The notes under the pieces were generated by a model that saw nothing but the letters and a program-made list of their open reading frames with translations, ran no database searches and was not told the DNA's origin. From contig CAYXIJ010000020.1 of NCBI GenBank assembly GCA_964465375.1, forward strand, positions 1 through 47,294: DNA of 47,294 nucleotides. The letters run 5' to 3'. How positions within the stretch are numbered: the stretch's first letter is position 1; every line of letters begins with the position of its first letter. The stretch is from CAJWKT01 sp964465375 (GTDB lineage Bacteria > Pseudomonadota > Gammaproteobacteria > Steroidobacterales > Rariloculaceae). Shown here piece by piece: positions 17,539-25,532 of this stretch. Both the position numbers and the translations under genes were made by a program.

Positions 17539-18329
17539 AACAGTACTTGGATCTACTAAGAAAGGTTCGCGAAGAGGGCACTAAAAAGAGTGATCGCACC
17601 GGCACAGGCACCCAGAGTATCTTCGGTTACCAGATGCGCTTCGATTTAAATAGGGGGTTTCCAATACTGACGACCAAGAAGTTGCATGTACGCTCAATAA
17701 TTTATGAGTTGCTATGGTTGCTTCGTGGTGACACAAATGTCAGTTATTTACATGATCATGGTGTACACATATGGGACGAATGGGCCGACGAAAAAGGCGA
17801 ACTCGGCCCAATTTACGGAGCACAATGGCGAGCCTGGCCTACTCCTGATGGTGGATATATCGATCAAATTACGCGCGCAGTTGAGCTAATAAAATCTGAT
17901 CCAGATTCTCGCCGGATTGTGGTTAGCGCGTGGAATGTTGGTCAGCTTGGTGACATGAAGCTCTCACCCTGCCACGCTATGTTTCAATTTTATGTATCGA
18001 ATGGAAAGCTGTCATGCCAACTCTATCAACGTAGTGCAGACATATTTTTGGGTGTACCGTTCAATATTGCATCTTACTCGCTACTGACTTACTTGATGGC
18101 GAGTCAGACTGGGCTAGAACTAGGGGATTTTGTCTGGAGCGGGGGAGATTGCCACCTCTATCTCAATCATCTTCGTCAGGCGGATGAGCAGTTGACCCGC
18201 GAGCCGCTACCTTTGCCCCAGCTTACTGTAAAGCGTAATCCCACTAGTATCTTTGATTATCGTTATGAAGACATAGAGCTCGATGGTTACGAAGCTCACC
18301 CACACATTAAAGCTCAAGTATCTAAATAG
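17535..18329 (+). CDS. thyA: Thymidylate synthase
   Basis: Converts dUMP to dTMP using 5,10-methylene-THF. The 264-residue length equals the E. coli enzyme, and the catalytic Cys is at the same position, 146, in LSPCHAMFQFYV. Other marks are the N-terminal RTGTGTQSIFGYQMRF, the QLYQRSADIFLGVPFN stretch and the C-terminal HPHIKAQVSK. It overlaps the lgt stop by 4 nt and is probably co-translated with it. The gene is convergent with apaH. Confidence 0.98.
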   Translation: MKQYLDLLRKVREEGTKKSDRTGTGTQSIFGYQMRFDLNRGFPILTTKKLHVRSIIYELLWLLRGDTNVSYLHDHGVHIWDEWADEKGELGPIYGAQWRAWPTPDGGYIDQITRAVELIKSDPDSRRIVVSAWNVGQLGDMKLSPCHAMFQFYVSNGKLSCQLYQRSADIFLGVPFNIASYSLLTYLMASQTGLELGDFVWSGGDCHLYLNHLRQADEQLTREPLPLPQLTVKRNPTSIFDYRYEDIELDGYEAHPHIKAQVSK

Positions 18330-18334
18330 GCCTG

Positions 18335-18355
18335 TCTACCTTTTTTGATGGTAGA
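18335..18355 (+). terminator. Possible weak hairpin between convergent thyA and apaH
   Basis: A 6-bp inverted repeat, TCTACC (18335-18340) and GGTAGA (18350-18355), with a T-rich 9-nt loop, lies 5 nt after the thyA stop. No good T-run follows on either strand, so termination is uncertain. Confidence 0.3.
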
Positions 18356-18416
18356 TGTGTTTGAGCTCTGCCCTGTGATACATCTCTCGGTTAACTGAGG
18401 CAGGCATCTTTGGGAT

Positions 18417-19241
18417 CTATCGGTCTACGATGCCGGCACAATTCACAGTGATTTTCTCCCCTCTGGGCTCTAATGGGACTGCGGTCAGAGTACCTCCCCA
18501 TACACATCCGCTGTCCAGCGCCGTGATATCCGTTCGTGACAAAACACCCAGTGTGGCCCAGTGACCGAAGACAATATGATTATCCTGATTGAGGCGCCCG
18601 GGCACGTCAAACCATGCCATCAAATCAGAGGGTTGTAGGCCGGGCTTACAGTTATAATCAAAGTTTAGTTGCCCATTTTTGTCGCAGAAACGCATGCGTG
18701 TAAGTGCATTGATTGTAAAGCGACGCCGCTCTTTGTCATCAAGTTTTGTTGACCAGATATTGGGTTCATTGCCGTACATGGTTTTCAAACTCTTGCGCCA
18801 GTTAGTGCATTGCAGCTGCGCGCTAATTTCTTGAGCGTGTTGAATGGCTTCAGCTACACTCCAGAAAGGGGGTAGCCCTGCATGGACAAGCACCCTTTTT
18901 GTATCTGGGTCATGATGCAAGAGAGGTTGTTGACGAATCCAGTCTAGGATTTCATCACCGTCAGGAGCTTCAAGGACTGCACTGATTGTATCAGCAGGGT
19001 CGGCCTTCCTTGCACCAGCGGCCACAGCCAGAAGATGAAGGTCATGATTTCCCAAAACAACAGTAGCATTTTCCTTTAGGCGCATAATTCTACGCAGAAC
19101 CCCCAGGGAGTCGGGCCCGCGGTTGACTAGATCACCCACTAACCACAAGTGGTCATTTTTAGGATCAAAAGAAATCTGTTCCATTAATCGCTTAAATGCG
19201 CGATCACATCCTTGAATGTCGCCGATTGCATATAGCGTCAT
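18417..19241 (-). CDS. apaH: Symmetrical bis(5'-nucleosyl)-tetraphosphatase
   Basis: Splits diadenosine tetraphosphate (Ap4A) into two ADP. The metallophosphatase motifs are in order: GDIQGC (residues 7-12), GDLVNRGPDSL (about 36-46) and GNHDLHLLA (about 63-71), with a later VHAGLPP and FGHWA. Length 274 is normal for the family. It is the last gene of the lptD-surA-pdxA-rsmA-apaH series on the minus strand, 92 nt after rsmA. The apaG gene that normally lies between rsmA and apaH is absent. Confidence 0.95.
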   Translation of the reverse strand: MTLYAIGDIQGCDRAFKRLMEQISFDPKNDHLWLVGDLVNRGPDSLGVLRRIMRLKENATVVLGNHDLHLLAVAAGARKADPADTISAVLEAPDGDEILDWIRQQPLLHHDPDTKRVLVHAGLPPFWSVAEAIQHAQEISAQLQCTNWRKSLKTMYGNEPNIWSTKLDDKERRRFTINALTRMRFCDKNGQLNFDYNCKPGLQPSDLMAWFDVPGRLNQDNHIVFGHWATLGVLSRTDITALDSGCVWGGTLTAVPLEPRGEKITVNCAGIVDR

Positions 19242-19333
19242 TAATTCAAGCCATTAACATTTAGTATGCCGACTATAACGTGCGTAACATTTGTACAGAG
19301 TTCAGTATATTGTGGAGACAGACAAGACACTAT

Positions 19334-20146
19334 CTAAGGGTTTTTGCTCGGATAACTTGGATCAGTGGTCGTTTTGCAAAGGTTTGACAGTTTGGCAAAC
19401 TCCTCTGGGGATAGTGTTTCTGGTCGTGCACGTGGATTGATTTGCGCCCGACTAATTTTTTCCGGCTCAAGCCATCCCTTCAAGCTGTTCGCAATGGTTT
19501 TTCGGCGCATAGAGAACGCACGTGTAACAAGTTTAAAGAAATGGCCCGGGTCGTTTACTGCGAAGCGAGGTTTGGAACTGGGTCGCAAGCTAACAATTGT
19601 TGACCAAACTTCAGGGGCTGGGTTAAAGGCACCTGGCCCGATATCAAAGCATGTCCTGGGTTCTGCCCATAAGGCTAGGTTAACCGTGAGCCGACCATAT
19701 TGTTTACTACCCGGTACGGCTGTCATCCGATTAGCGACTTCTCTTTGCAGCATGAGGTACATATCTTTGATAGCGGCACGATGCACGAGAAGATGAAATA
19801 GCAGTGGAGTGGAGATGTTGTAAGGTAGGTTTCCGATTACGCGTAGCGAAGCTTTGCTCCGAGCAAGCCCTGAGAAATCAAATTTCAAGGCATCTAGGTG
19901 ATAAACTCTGAGACGTTCAGGTTTTGGGCATCTGTTGATCAATTGATCTGCTAGTTGACCGTCTAGCTCGACTACGTGAAGTTGTTTTAAGTGCTTAACT
20001 AAGGGGAAGGTAAGGGCGCCATGACCTCCCCCGATTTCCACCATTAGGTCATCTGGTTGTGGAGCTATTAATTCCAATATTTTTTCGATAATTGCTGGGT
20101 CGTGAAGGAAGTGTTGTCCGAGCCGCTTGTTTGCTCTCAGATTCAT
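19334..20146 (-). CDS. rsmA: 16S rRNA (adenine1518/1519-N6)-dimethyltransferase
   Basis: RsmA/KsgA dimethylates two adenines in helix 45 of 16S rRNA, a late step in 30S assembly. The N-terminal LGQHFLHDPAIIEKI, the SAM-binding VEIGGGHGALT, and the catalytic NLPYNIS motif (about residue 104-110) are clear, as is the C-terminal MRRKTIANSLKGW. The 270-residue length is normal. Its ATG overlaps the pdxA stop by 4 nt (ATGA), so the two are coupled, as in many gammaproteobacteria. Confidence 0.96.
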   Translation of the reverse strand: MNLRANKRLGQHFLHDPAIIEKILELIAPQPDDLMVEIGGGHGALTFPLVKHLKQLHVVELDGQLADQLINRCPKPERLRVYHLDALKFDFSGLARSKASLRVIGNLPYNISTPLLFHLLVHRAAIKDMYLMLQREVANRMTAVPGSKQYGRLTVNLALWAEPRTCFDIGPGAFNPAPEVWSTIVSLRPSSKPRFAVNDPGHFFKLVTRAFSMRRKTIANSLKGWLEPEKISRAQINPRARPETLSPEEFAKLSNLCKTTTDPSYPSKNP

Positions 20147-21156
20147 ACAGATTTTGAGTTAAGTAGGAGTTTTATGGCAAGTTGTACGGCTTGTTTTAGA
20201 CTTTCTGTTTTGGCTTTTCCTGTGCCTGCAAGCGTGAGCGCAGTACCGTGATCTACGGAAGTTCGAATGATTGGCAACCCTAGGGTGACATTAACGAGAT
20301 TCCCAAACGAGAGAGCTTTGATTGCAGGTAATCCTTGGTCATGGTACATCGCCAAAATCACATCGAATTCAGCTAGGCGTGCCGGGGTAAAGGCGGTATC
20401 GGCAGGCAATGGTCCTTGAATATTCAGGCCAGTACCAGATAGTTCTTCGATAAGCGGTTCAATGATTTTCTGTTCTTCATTTCCTATAACACCTGCTTCG
20501 CCTGCATGGGGATTGAGCCCAAGGATGGCAATACACGGTTTATTTAGACCGAATCGTTGCTCTAGATCATTATTCAGGACGTTAATGGTTTTTTTTAGGC
20601 TTTGCCGATTAATAGCAGATGCTACCTCGTCCAATGGTAAGTGTGTGGTTGCGAGTGCGACGCGCATATTTTTTGCAACCATTAACATAACTGGTGTACG
20701 CGTTCCTGTGAGGTCTGCAAGAAATTCAGTATGCCCAGTAAATTTGATCCCAGCTTGGTTAATCACACTTTTTTGTACTGGTGCTGTCACTAGTGCTGAT
20801 TTTTTGTAAGTTTTGCAGAGTTCAGCTCCTCGTTTAAGTAGTTCAATCACGTATTCAGCGTTCGCAGAGTTTAGTTGGCCTGCACGGACAGGAGTTTTTA
20901 ATGACACTCCTAGTACGTCCAGATGCCCGGCTCTATGGGGAGTAATGTCTGAGAGTTTTTTTTGTTCTTGAATGCTGAGGCCCAGTTTAAGTGTGCTAGC
21001 TCTTTCAGCGAGTAGGCCCGGATCCCCCAAAACAGCTAGGCGGGCAGGGATTTTTTTCATGGCGAGCATCACACAAATATCTGGCCCGATCCCAGAGGGT
21101 TCACCCGAGCTCAACAGTATGATAGGAAGGCTAGATGCCACCGAAATGGCCCTCAC
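20143..21156 (-). CDS. pdxA: 4-hydroxythreonine-4-phosphate dehydrogenase
   Basis: NAD-dependent enzyme of pyridoxal 5'-phosphate (vitamin B6) synthesis. Visible marks: SSGEPSGIGPDI near the N-terminus, TGHTEFLADLTGT, LNPHAGEAGVIG, the metal/active site AMYHDQGLPAIKA and the C-terminal GLPIIRTSVDHGTALTLAGTG. Length 337 is normal. The reading frame begins with a GTG at 21156, 6 nt after surA, with no strong ribosome site; coupling to surA is likely. The stop overlaps the rsmA start. Confidence 0.95.
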   Translation of the reverse strand: MRAISVASSLPIILLSSGEPSGIGPDICVMLAMKKIPARLAVLGDPGLLAERASTLKLGLSIQEQKKLSDITPHRAGHLDVLGVSLKTPVRAGQLNSANAEYVIELLKRGAELCKTYKKSALVTAPVQKSVINQAGIKFTGHTEFLADLTGTRTPVMLMVAKNMRVALATTHLPLDEVASAINRQSLKKTINVLNNDLEQRFGLNKPCIAILGLNPHAGEAGVIGNEEQKIIEPLIEELSGTGLNIQGPLPADTAFTPARLAEFDVILAMYHDQGLPAIKALSFGNLVNVTLGLPIIRTSVDHGTALTLAGTGKAKTESLKQAVQLAIKLLLNSKSV

Positions 21157-21162
21157 GATGAG

Positions 21163-22494
21163 TTATATAAGTTTCTCTACGAAGGCCTCGTCTCGAAGTC
21201 GGCGAAGCCAAAGTTCCCGCTCTTCTTCTAGCTTTGAGGAACGTATTTGCTCCGCGCATTTCAATTCCTTCATCTCCTCGGTAGTGTCGTAAGAGCGCCG
21301 TTCAGTAACTTCCGAGATATGCCAGCCAAAACGCGTTTGAAAAGGCTCGCTAAGCTCTCCGAGCTCTAATGCTGCCAACTGTTGTTCAAATTCTGGCGCA
21401 AAGGTCCCAGGTCCCGTCCAACCTAAATCACCGCCTTCCGCCGCCGACACGGGGTCCTCAGATGTAGCTTGTGCGAGCGTAGCAAAGTCATCTCCTTCGA
21501 TGATCTGATTTCGTATCCCAATAAGTTTTTGCAGGACTGCCGAGTCATCGAGGATTTCGTTGGGCCGCAGTAGAATATGTCGGACTCGGATTTGGTCTAT
21601 CATGACTATCTCAGCTCCACGGACATCATTGAGCCTCACTATATGGAAGCCGCTACCACTTTGAATCGGATCAGAAACGTTGCCAGCTTCCATTGCAATG
21701 ACTTCCGAGGCAAACAAAGTAGGGAGCTGTACACCTTTTCGCCAGCCGAGAGCCCCCCCATCTAGTGCGGCCTGACTTTCCGAATATGCGATCGCTAACT
21801 GTGAAAATTCCTCTCCTGCTTGTAGCCTTTCATAAATTTCATCAACGCGCTTACGGGCTTCACTAACTTCACTATCAGTAGCAGATGAGGGTAACCCTAT
21901 GAGTATGTGTGAGATATTGTAGTCAATTTCGTCACTTGCATTTTGTTCGCTACGGGACAGGCACAACTCCATTTCTCGTGGGGCAACAATGATTCGGGCA
22001 ATTACATCGCGCTGCTGAAGTTGATCCAATATAAGTTGTTCGCGGGTATCTTGGCGATACATTGCATAGTCGATACCTTCTTCTGCCAGAGCATTAGGCA
22101 GATCCTCAAGCGTTAAATTTGCTTCCCCCGCCACCCCTGAAAGCGCTTGATTCAGAAACTCATCGCTGACTATTATCCCAAAACGCTGAGCTCGCTGTAG
22201 CTGAATTTGGTGCAGTATAAGCTGCTCTAAAACTTGTTCCTCAAGAATTGATAACGGTGGCATAGCTTGCCGCTGCTCTGGCGGCGTTTGAAGCTGGATT
22301 TGATTAAGAGCGTTAATTGTTAGTTCCATTCTTTCATTAAACTCGCTTCTTAGTACAACCCCGTTATCAACAATAGCGGCTATGCCATCTAGTAGCTCTC
22401 CCGTCCCCCCGAGCTCGCGTGTTTGAGACCATCCAAATATGCTAATAGAGCATAGCCCGAGCAATGCAAGGGCCGAGAAAACCTTTCCAATCAT
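21163..22494 (-). CDS. surA: Periplasmic peptidyl-prolyl isomerase/chaperone SurA
   Basis: SurA escorts outer-membrane proteins, including LptD, through the periplasm. A signal peptide (MIGKVFSALALLGLCSISIFGW) is followed by the SurA N-domain (DGIAAIVDNGVVLRSEF) and two parvulin domains: one near residues 190-285 (ISHILIGLP..GGALGWRKG..GFHIVRLND) and one near 300-400 (RVRHILLRP..GGDLGWTGPG..GWHISEVTE). Length 443 is typical. It follows lptD by 4 nt, so chaperone and client are co-expressed, the common gammaproteobacterial arrangement. Confidence 0.96.
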   Translation of the reverse strand: MIGKVFSALALLGLCSISIFGWSQTRELGGTGELLDGIAAIVDNGVVLRSEFNERMELTINALNQIQLQTPPEQRQAMPPLSILEEQVLEQLILHQIQLQRAQRFGIIVSDEFLNQALSGVAGEANLTLEDLPNALAEEGIDYAMYRQDTREQLILDQLQQRDVIARIIVAPREMELCLSRSEQNASDEIDYNISHILIGLPSSATDSEVSEARKRVDEIYERLQAGEEFSQLAIAYSESQAALDGGALGWRKGVQLPTLFASEVIAMEAGNVSDPIQSGSGFHIVRLNDVRGAEIVMIDQIRVRHILLRPNEILDDSAVLQKLIGIRNQIIEGDDFATLAQATSEDPVSAAEGGDLGWTGPGTFAPEFEQQLAALELGELSEPFQTRFGWHISEVTERRSYDTTEEMKELKCAEQIRSSKLEEERELWLRRLRDEAFVEKLI

Positions 22495-22498
22495 GAGG

Positions 22499-24721
22499 CT
22501 ATAGTCCTCCGCCTAAATCTTGATAACCAAGAATACCACGGTCGAGCAGTTCTTCCGGAGTTGTGAACTCATCGCTGAAGCCTTTTAATTGAAGTTGTAG
22601 TGAAATAGAGCTATCAGACTCCCCAGTTCTTCGGCTTACAAAGCGCCTTCCTACAAGACGGGCACGCCAACAACAGGACTCATACTCTAGCCCTAGAAAT
22701 TTCTCTAGTGGTTTCTTTTCTAGTAGGGAATAATTGTATCGCCCAATTATTCTCCAGCTGTCTCCCATAGGCCACACTAAAGACATATCACCTTGCTCTA
22801 GCAAATCGCGACGATAACGATATCCAAGACTGAAAAGTCTCTGCTCACTCGGTCGATACTGAAAACGTGCTTCTTTTCGGACAGCTGCATTCGTATAGCT
22901 GTTCCACTGGTAGTCTATTCCTAGATTCCAAGCCTTGTAGACATTGACTGAGATTTCGGCAATATAATCTGATTCATTGGAGATACTAGGCAGACTATTT
23001 GGTAGCACAACGCCCTCAGTACTTTTGTAACGAGTTTGGCCTAATGTTGCCGTAAGTTTCTCCTGCCCACTTTTCTGATCAATTAGACGGGTTGTAATGC
23101 CAAAGCTGATTTTATCGGCATCGGCAATCCTATCCGGGCCCAGAAACTGATACTTTCGGAAAAGCTGCACAAGATTAAAATCAGGCTCTATCGTATCAAA
23201 CACAGGAAGCAGAGCTTGATTCTTGTGTGGAATGTGTACATAGAGTACCCGCGGTTCTAGTGTTTGAATCCAGCCCCCCAACTTATTTGCTGAACGTTCC
23301 AGTATTAACCCTGCGTCCAAGCTTGCAATAGGCAGTGTTCTGGAGATCGAATCCTGCCCATCAGATGTTGCATCATTGAGCCAATAATTAGTTTGGCGTA
23401 GGGCGACTGCCGGCGTGAAAAACATGCCAGCCTTGTTTGCAGAAAAACTGAGTTCTTGGTTTGAATCGAAGCGCCATCCAGTTGTACCAAGGTCTCGATC
23501 AAAGTTTACGAGCTCGGATGTGATTCGAATACCCAATCGATTTCTGGACCAGTCACCGTCGAACAGTAACTGCGGTATTCGTTCGTAAGGACGTTCACTG
23601 GATTCAATTCTGGGATCGATAGTTTGATAGCTTTGGATACGTGTTAGGAAGGACCAACGGGGTGCTTGGTAAGCGATCTGGAGATATCTGTCTAGGTGGG
23701 TTTGGCTAGTGACACTCAGACTGCCACCCAAGTCCTCGAAGTAAGAATCGTCTGAAATATTTTGAATGCTGGTTATTAAGTGCCAGTTGGTACCAAATGA
23801 ACTTTCATGATTTAGATTGAAGTAGCGTCGTGCACGATCTAGTTTGTCATCATCGGGCAAGTATTCTAGGTTAAGTTGCCCACTGCTTTTCGGCCTAAGA
23901 TAACGAAATTCTGTGTTCAGTTGGAGTCCGCGTTTGCTCAAATAGCGTGGCTTCAAAGTCATGTCGTAGTTTGGTGAAAGGTTTAAATAGTATGGTATTT
24001 CTAGGTCGAACCCTGTTCTGTCACTTTGCCCAAAGTGTGGTGTCAAAAATCCGCTTTTTCTTTGGTCATCAATGGGGAACGTGATGTAGGGGGTATACAG
24101 GATGGGAAGGCCTTTGAATCTTAATTTCACGTTTCTAGCTGTCCCAAACCCAGCGTTAGTGTTCAAGTCGAGTTCAGATGCAAGAAACTCCCAGTCCACC
24201 TTGTCAACGGGGCAAGTTGTGAAGTTAACCGATAGCAAACTGACGGTTCGGTTACCCCGAATTCTAATTTCGTTCGCGGATCCCCTGGCTGTTTCCTCGG
24301 GGATTTCAAATCCAGCTACCCTGAACAGGACCTCTTCATTTTCTGTATCTACCTCAGCGCCTTCGCCAAAAACGATAAGGTTCGGGTCCGAGTAGGTAGC
24401 AGTGCCAATAACTTCCATACGCTGATCTGTTCGATCGAAGTAGGCACTTTTAGCAACGATACTACGGTTTCCGTATCGGAACTCGACCTCTCCAGAGAAT
24501 TGCACCCCTTCTTCGTTAGAAAGGTCTATGTGGCCGGCATTGATTTCGATTTGATTGCTGTTTTGGTCAGCAGAAGTTTGTTGCACAATCTGTGTAGCTT
24601 GGACATCCTCGGTGGGTAAGCAAACCTGCCCGTTGGTTGCGAACGGAATAAGCCCAAACACTGGGAGCCACGCAGCGGGTTGTAAAGAGGATTTCTCGAA
24701 AAACAAAAGCTTGGAGCGCAT
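22499..24721 (-). CDS. lptD: LPS-assembly outer-membrane protein LptD
   Basis: Outer-membrane beta-barrel that, with LptE, inserts lipopolysaccharide into the outer leaflet. The 740-residue product has an LptA-like N-terminal domain (about 55-190, with AGHIDLSNEEGVQFSGEVEF and the FTTCPVDKVDWEF segment) and a large barrel domain. Cysteines are at the N-domain (CPVD) and in the C-terminal ESCCWRARLVGRRF stretch, consistent with the disulphides LptD needs. The frame is open to a TTG at 24724, but the adjacent ATG 24721 is the better start. The N-terminal hydrophobic segment is a weak signal peptide. No amgK-like gene is found between lptD and the divergent murU-like gene. Confidence 0.93.
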   Translation of the reverse strand: MRSKLLFFEKSSLQPAAWLPVFGLIPFATNGQVCLPTEDVQATQIVQQTSADQNSNQIEINAGHIDLSNEEGVQFSGEVEFRYGNRSIVAKSAYFDRTDQRMEVIGTATYSDPNLIVFGEGAEVDTENEEVLFRVAGFEIPEETARGSANEIRIRGNRTVSLLSVNFTTCPVDKVDWEFLASELDLNTNAGFGTARNVKLRFKGLPILYTPYITFPIDDQRKSGFLTPHFGQSDRTGFDLEIPYYLNLSPNYDMTLKPRYLSKRGLQLNTEFRYLRPKSSGQLNLEYLPDDDKLDRARRYFNLNHESSFGTNWHLITSIQNISDDSYFEDLGGSLSVTSQTHLDRYLQIAYQAPRWSFLTRIQSYQTIDPRIESSERPYERIPQLLFDGDWSRNRLGIRITSELVNFDRDLGTTGWRFDSNQELSFSANKAGMFFTPAVALRQTNYWLNDATSDGQDSISRTLPIASLDAGLILERSANKLGGWIQTLEPRVLYVHIPHKNQALLPVFDTIEPDFNLVQLFRKYQFLGPDRIADADKISFGITTRLIDQKSGQEKLTATLGQTRYKSTEGVVLPNSLPSISNESDYIAEISVNVYKAWNLGIDYQWNSYTNAAVRKEARFQYRPSEQRLFSLGYRYRRDLLEQGDMSLVWPMGDSWRIIGRYNYSLLEKKPLEKFLGLEYESCCWRARLVGRRFVSRRTGESDSSISLQLQLKGFSDEFTTPEELLDRGILGYQDLGGGL

Positions 24722-24809
24722 CAAAGGCAGCTACAATGGCATACTTCCTAAATAGCTTCAATCAATTGTAAGGGTCCGCGCATATGACGCATGAACTCGG
24801 ATTCAACCA

Positions 24810-25487
24810 GTGAAGGCAATGATTTTGGCAGCAGGGCGTGGTGAGCGGATGGGAAAACTGACTATCGGGACTCCGAAGCCACTGTTGCAATTGGGATCTG
24901 AAACCCTGATCGGGCGTCATCTAAAACGGCTGGCTGAAGCTGGGGTCAGTGAGGTGGTAATTAATTTGTCCTATCAGGGTGAGTTAATTAGAAACCATCT
25001 CGTGAGTGGCAGACGGTGGGGACTACGGATTACCTACAGCTGTGAAGGTGAGCCTTCCTTAGATACCGGGGGCGGTGTTATTTGCGCATTGCCGTTGCTG
25101 GGGGATGATCCTTTTTTGCTTGTGAGTGCCGACGTGTTTACCGATATTGATTTTTCCAGCCTGGATTTTTCAACAGGAAAGGGATTGTTAGTATTGGCCT
25201 CTAATCCACCGCACCATCCGGCAGGGGACTTTGGGTTGACTTCAGGTGGTCAGTTGACAGCGACCCCACCACGATTGACTTATACTGGAATAGCGCTGCT
25301 GGATCCCGCGCTTTTCAGAAATTTTAAGCCTAAAAGACAACCCTTGCGCCCTATTTTTGACTTTGCTATCGGGCGGGGGTTATTGATGGGGTTGCGTCAC
25401 GATGGACTGTGGCTTGATGTGGGAACGCCAGAGCGACTTGAAGATGCACGTAAGGTCATTCAACAGAGGGAGAAAAAAAATCTGTGA
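24810..25487 (+). CDS. murU: MurU-like N-acetylmuramate-alpha-1-phosphate uridylyltransferase
   Basis: A 225-residue nucleotidyltransferase with the N-terminal motif MKAMILAAGRGERMG..TPKPLL, a DTGGGVICALP stretch, the LLVSADVFTDID metal-site region and the C-terminal LWLDVGTPERLEDA. MurU makes UDP-MurNAc in the peptidoglycan recycling route of Pseudomonas, where it lies next to lptD and the kinase gene amgK. The position beside lptD supports MurU, but amgK is missing, so a different sugar nucleotidyltransferase role cannot be excluded. The start is GTG at 24810. It is divergent from lptD, with 88 nt between. Confidence 0.8.
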   Translation: MKAMILAAGRGERMGKLTIGTPKPLLQLGSETLIGRHLKRLAEAGVSEVVINLSYQGELIRNHLVSGRRWGLRITYSCEGEPSLDTGGGVICALPLLGDDPFLLVSADVFTDIDFSSLDFSTGKGLLVLASNPPHHPAGDFGLTSGGQLTATPPRLTYTGIALLDPALFRNFKPKRQPLRPIFDFAIGRGLLMGLRHDGLWLDVGTPERLEDARKVIQQREKKNL

Positions 25488-25532
25488 CCACCTACCTTTT
25501 CCCATTAGCATACGATACCTTTTGAAAATGTC

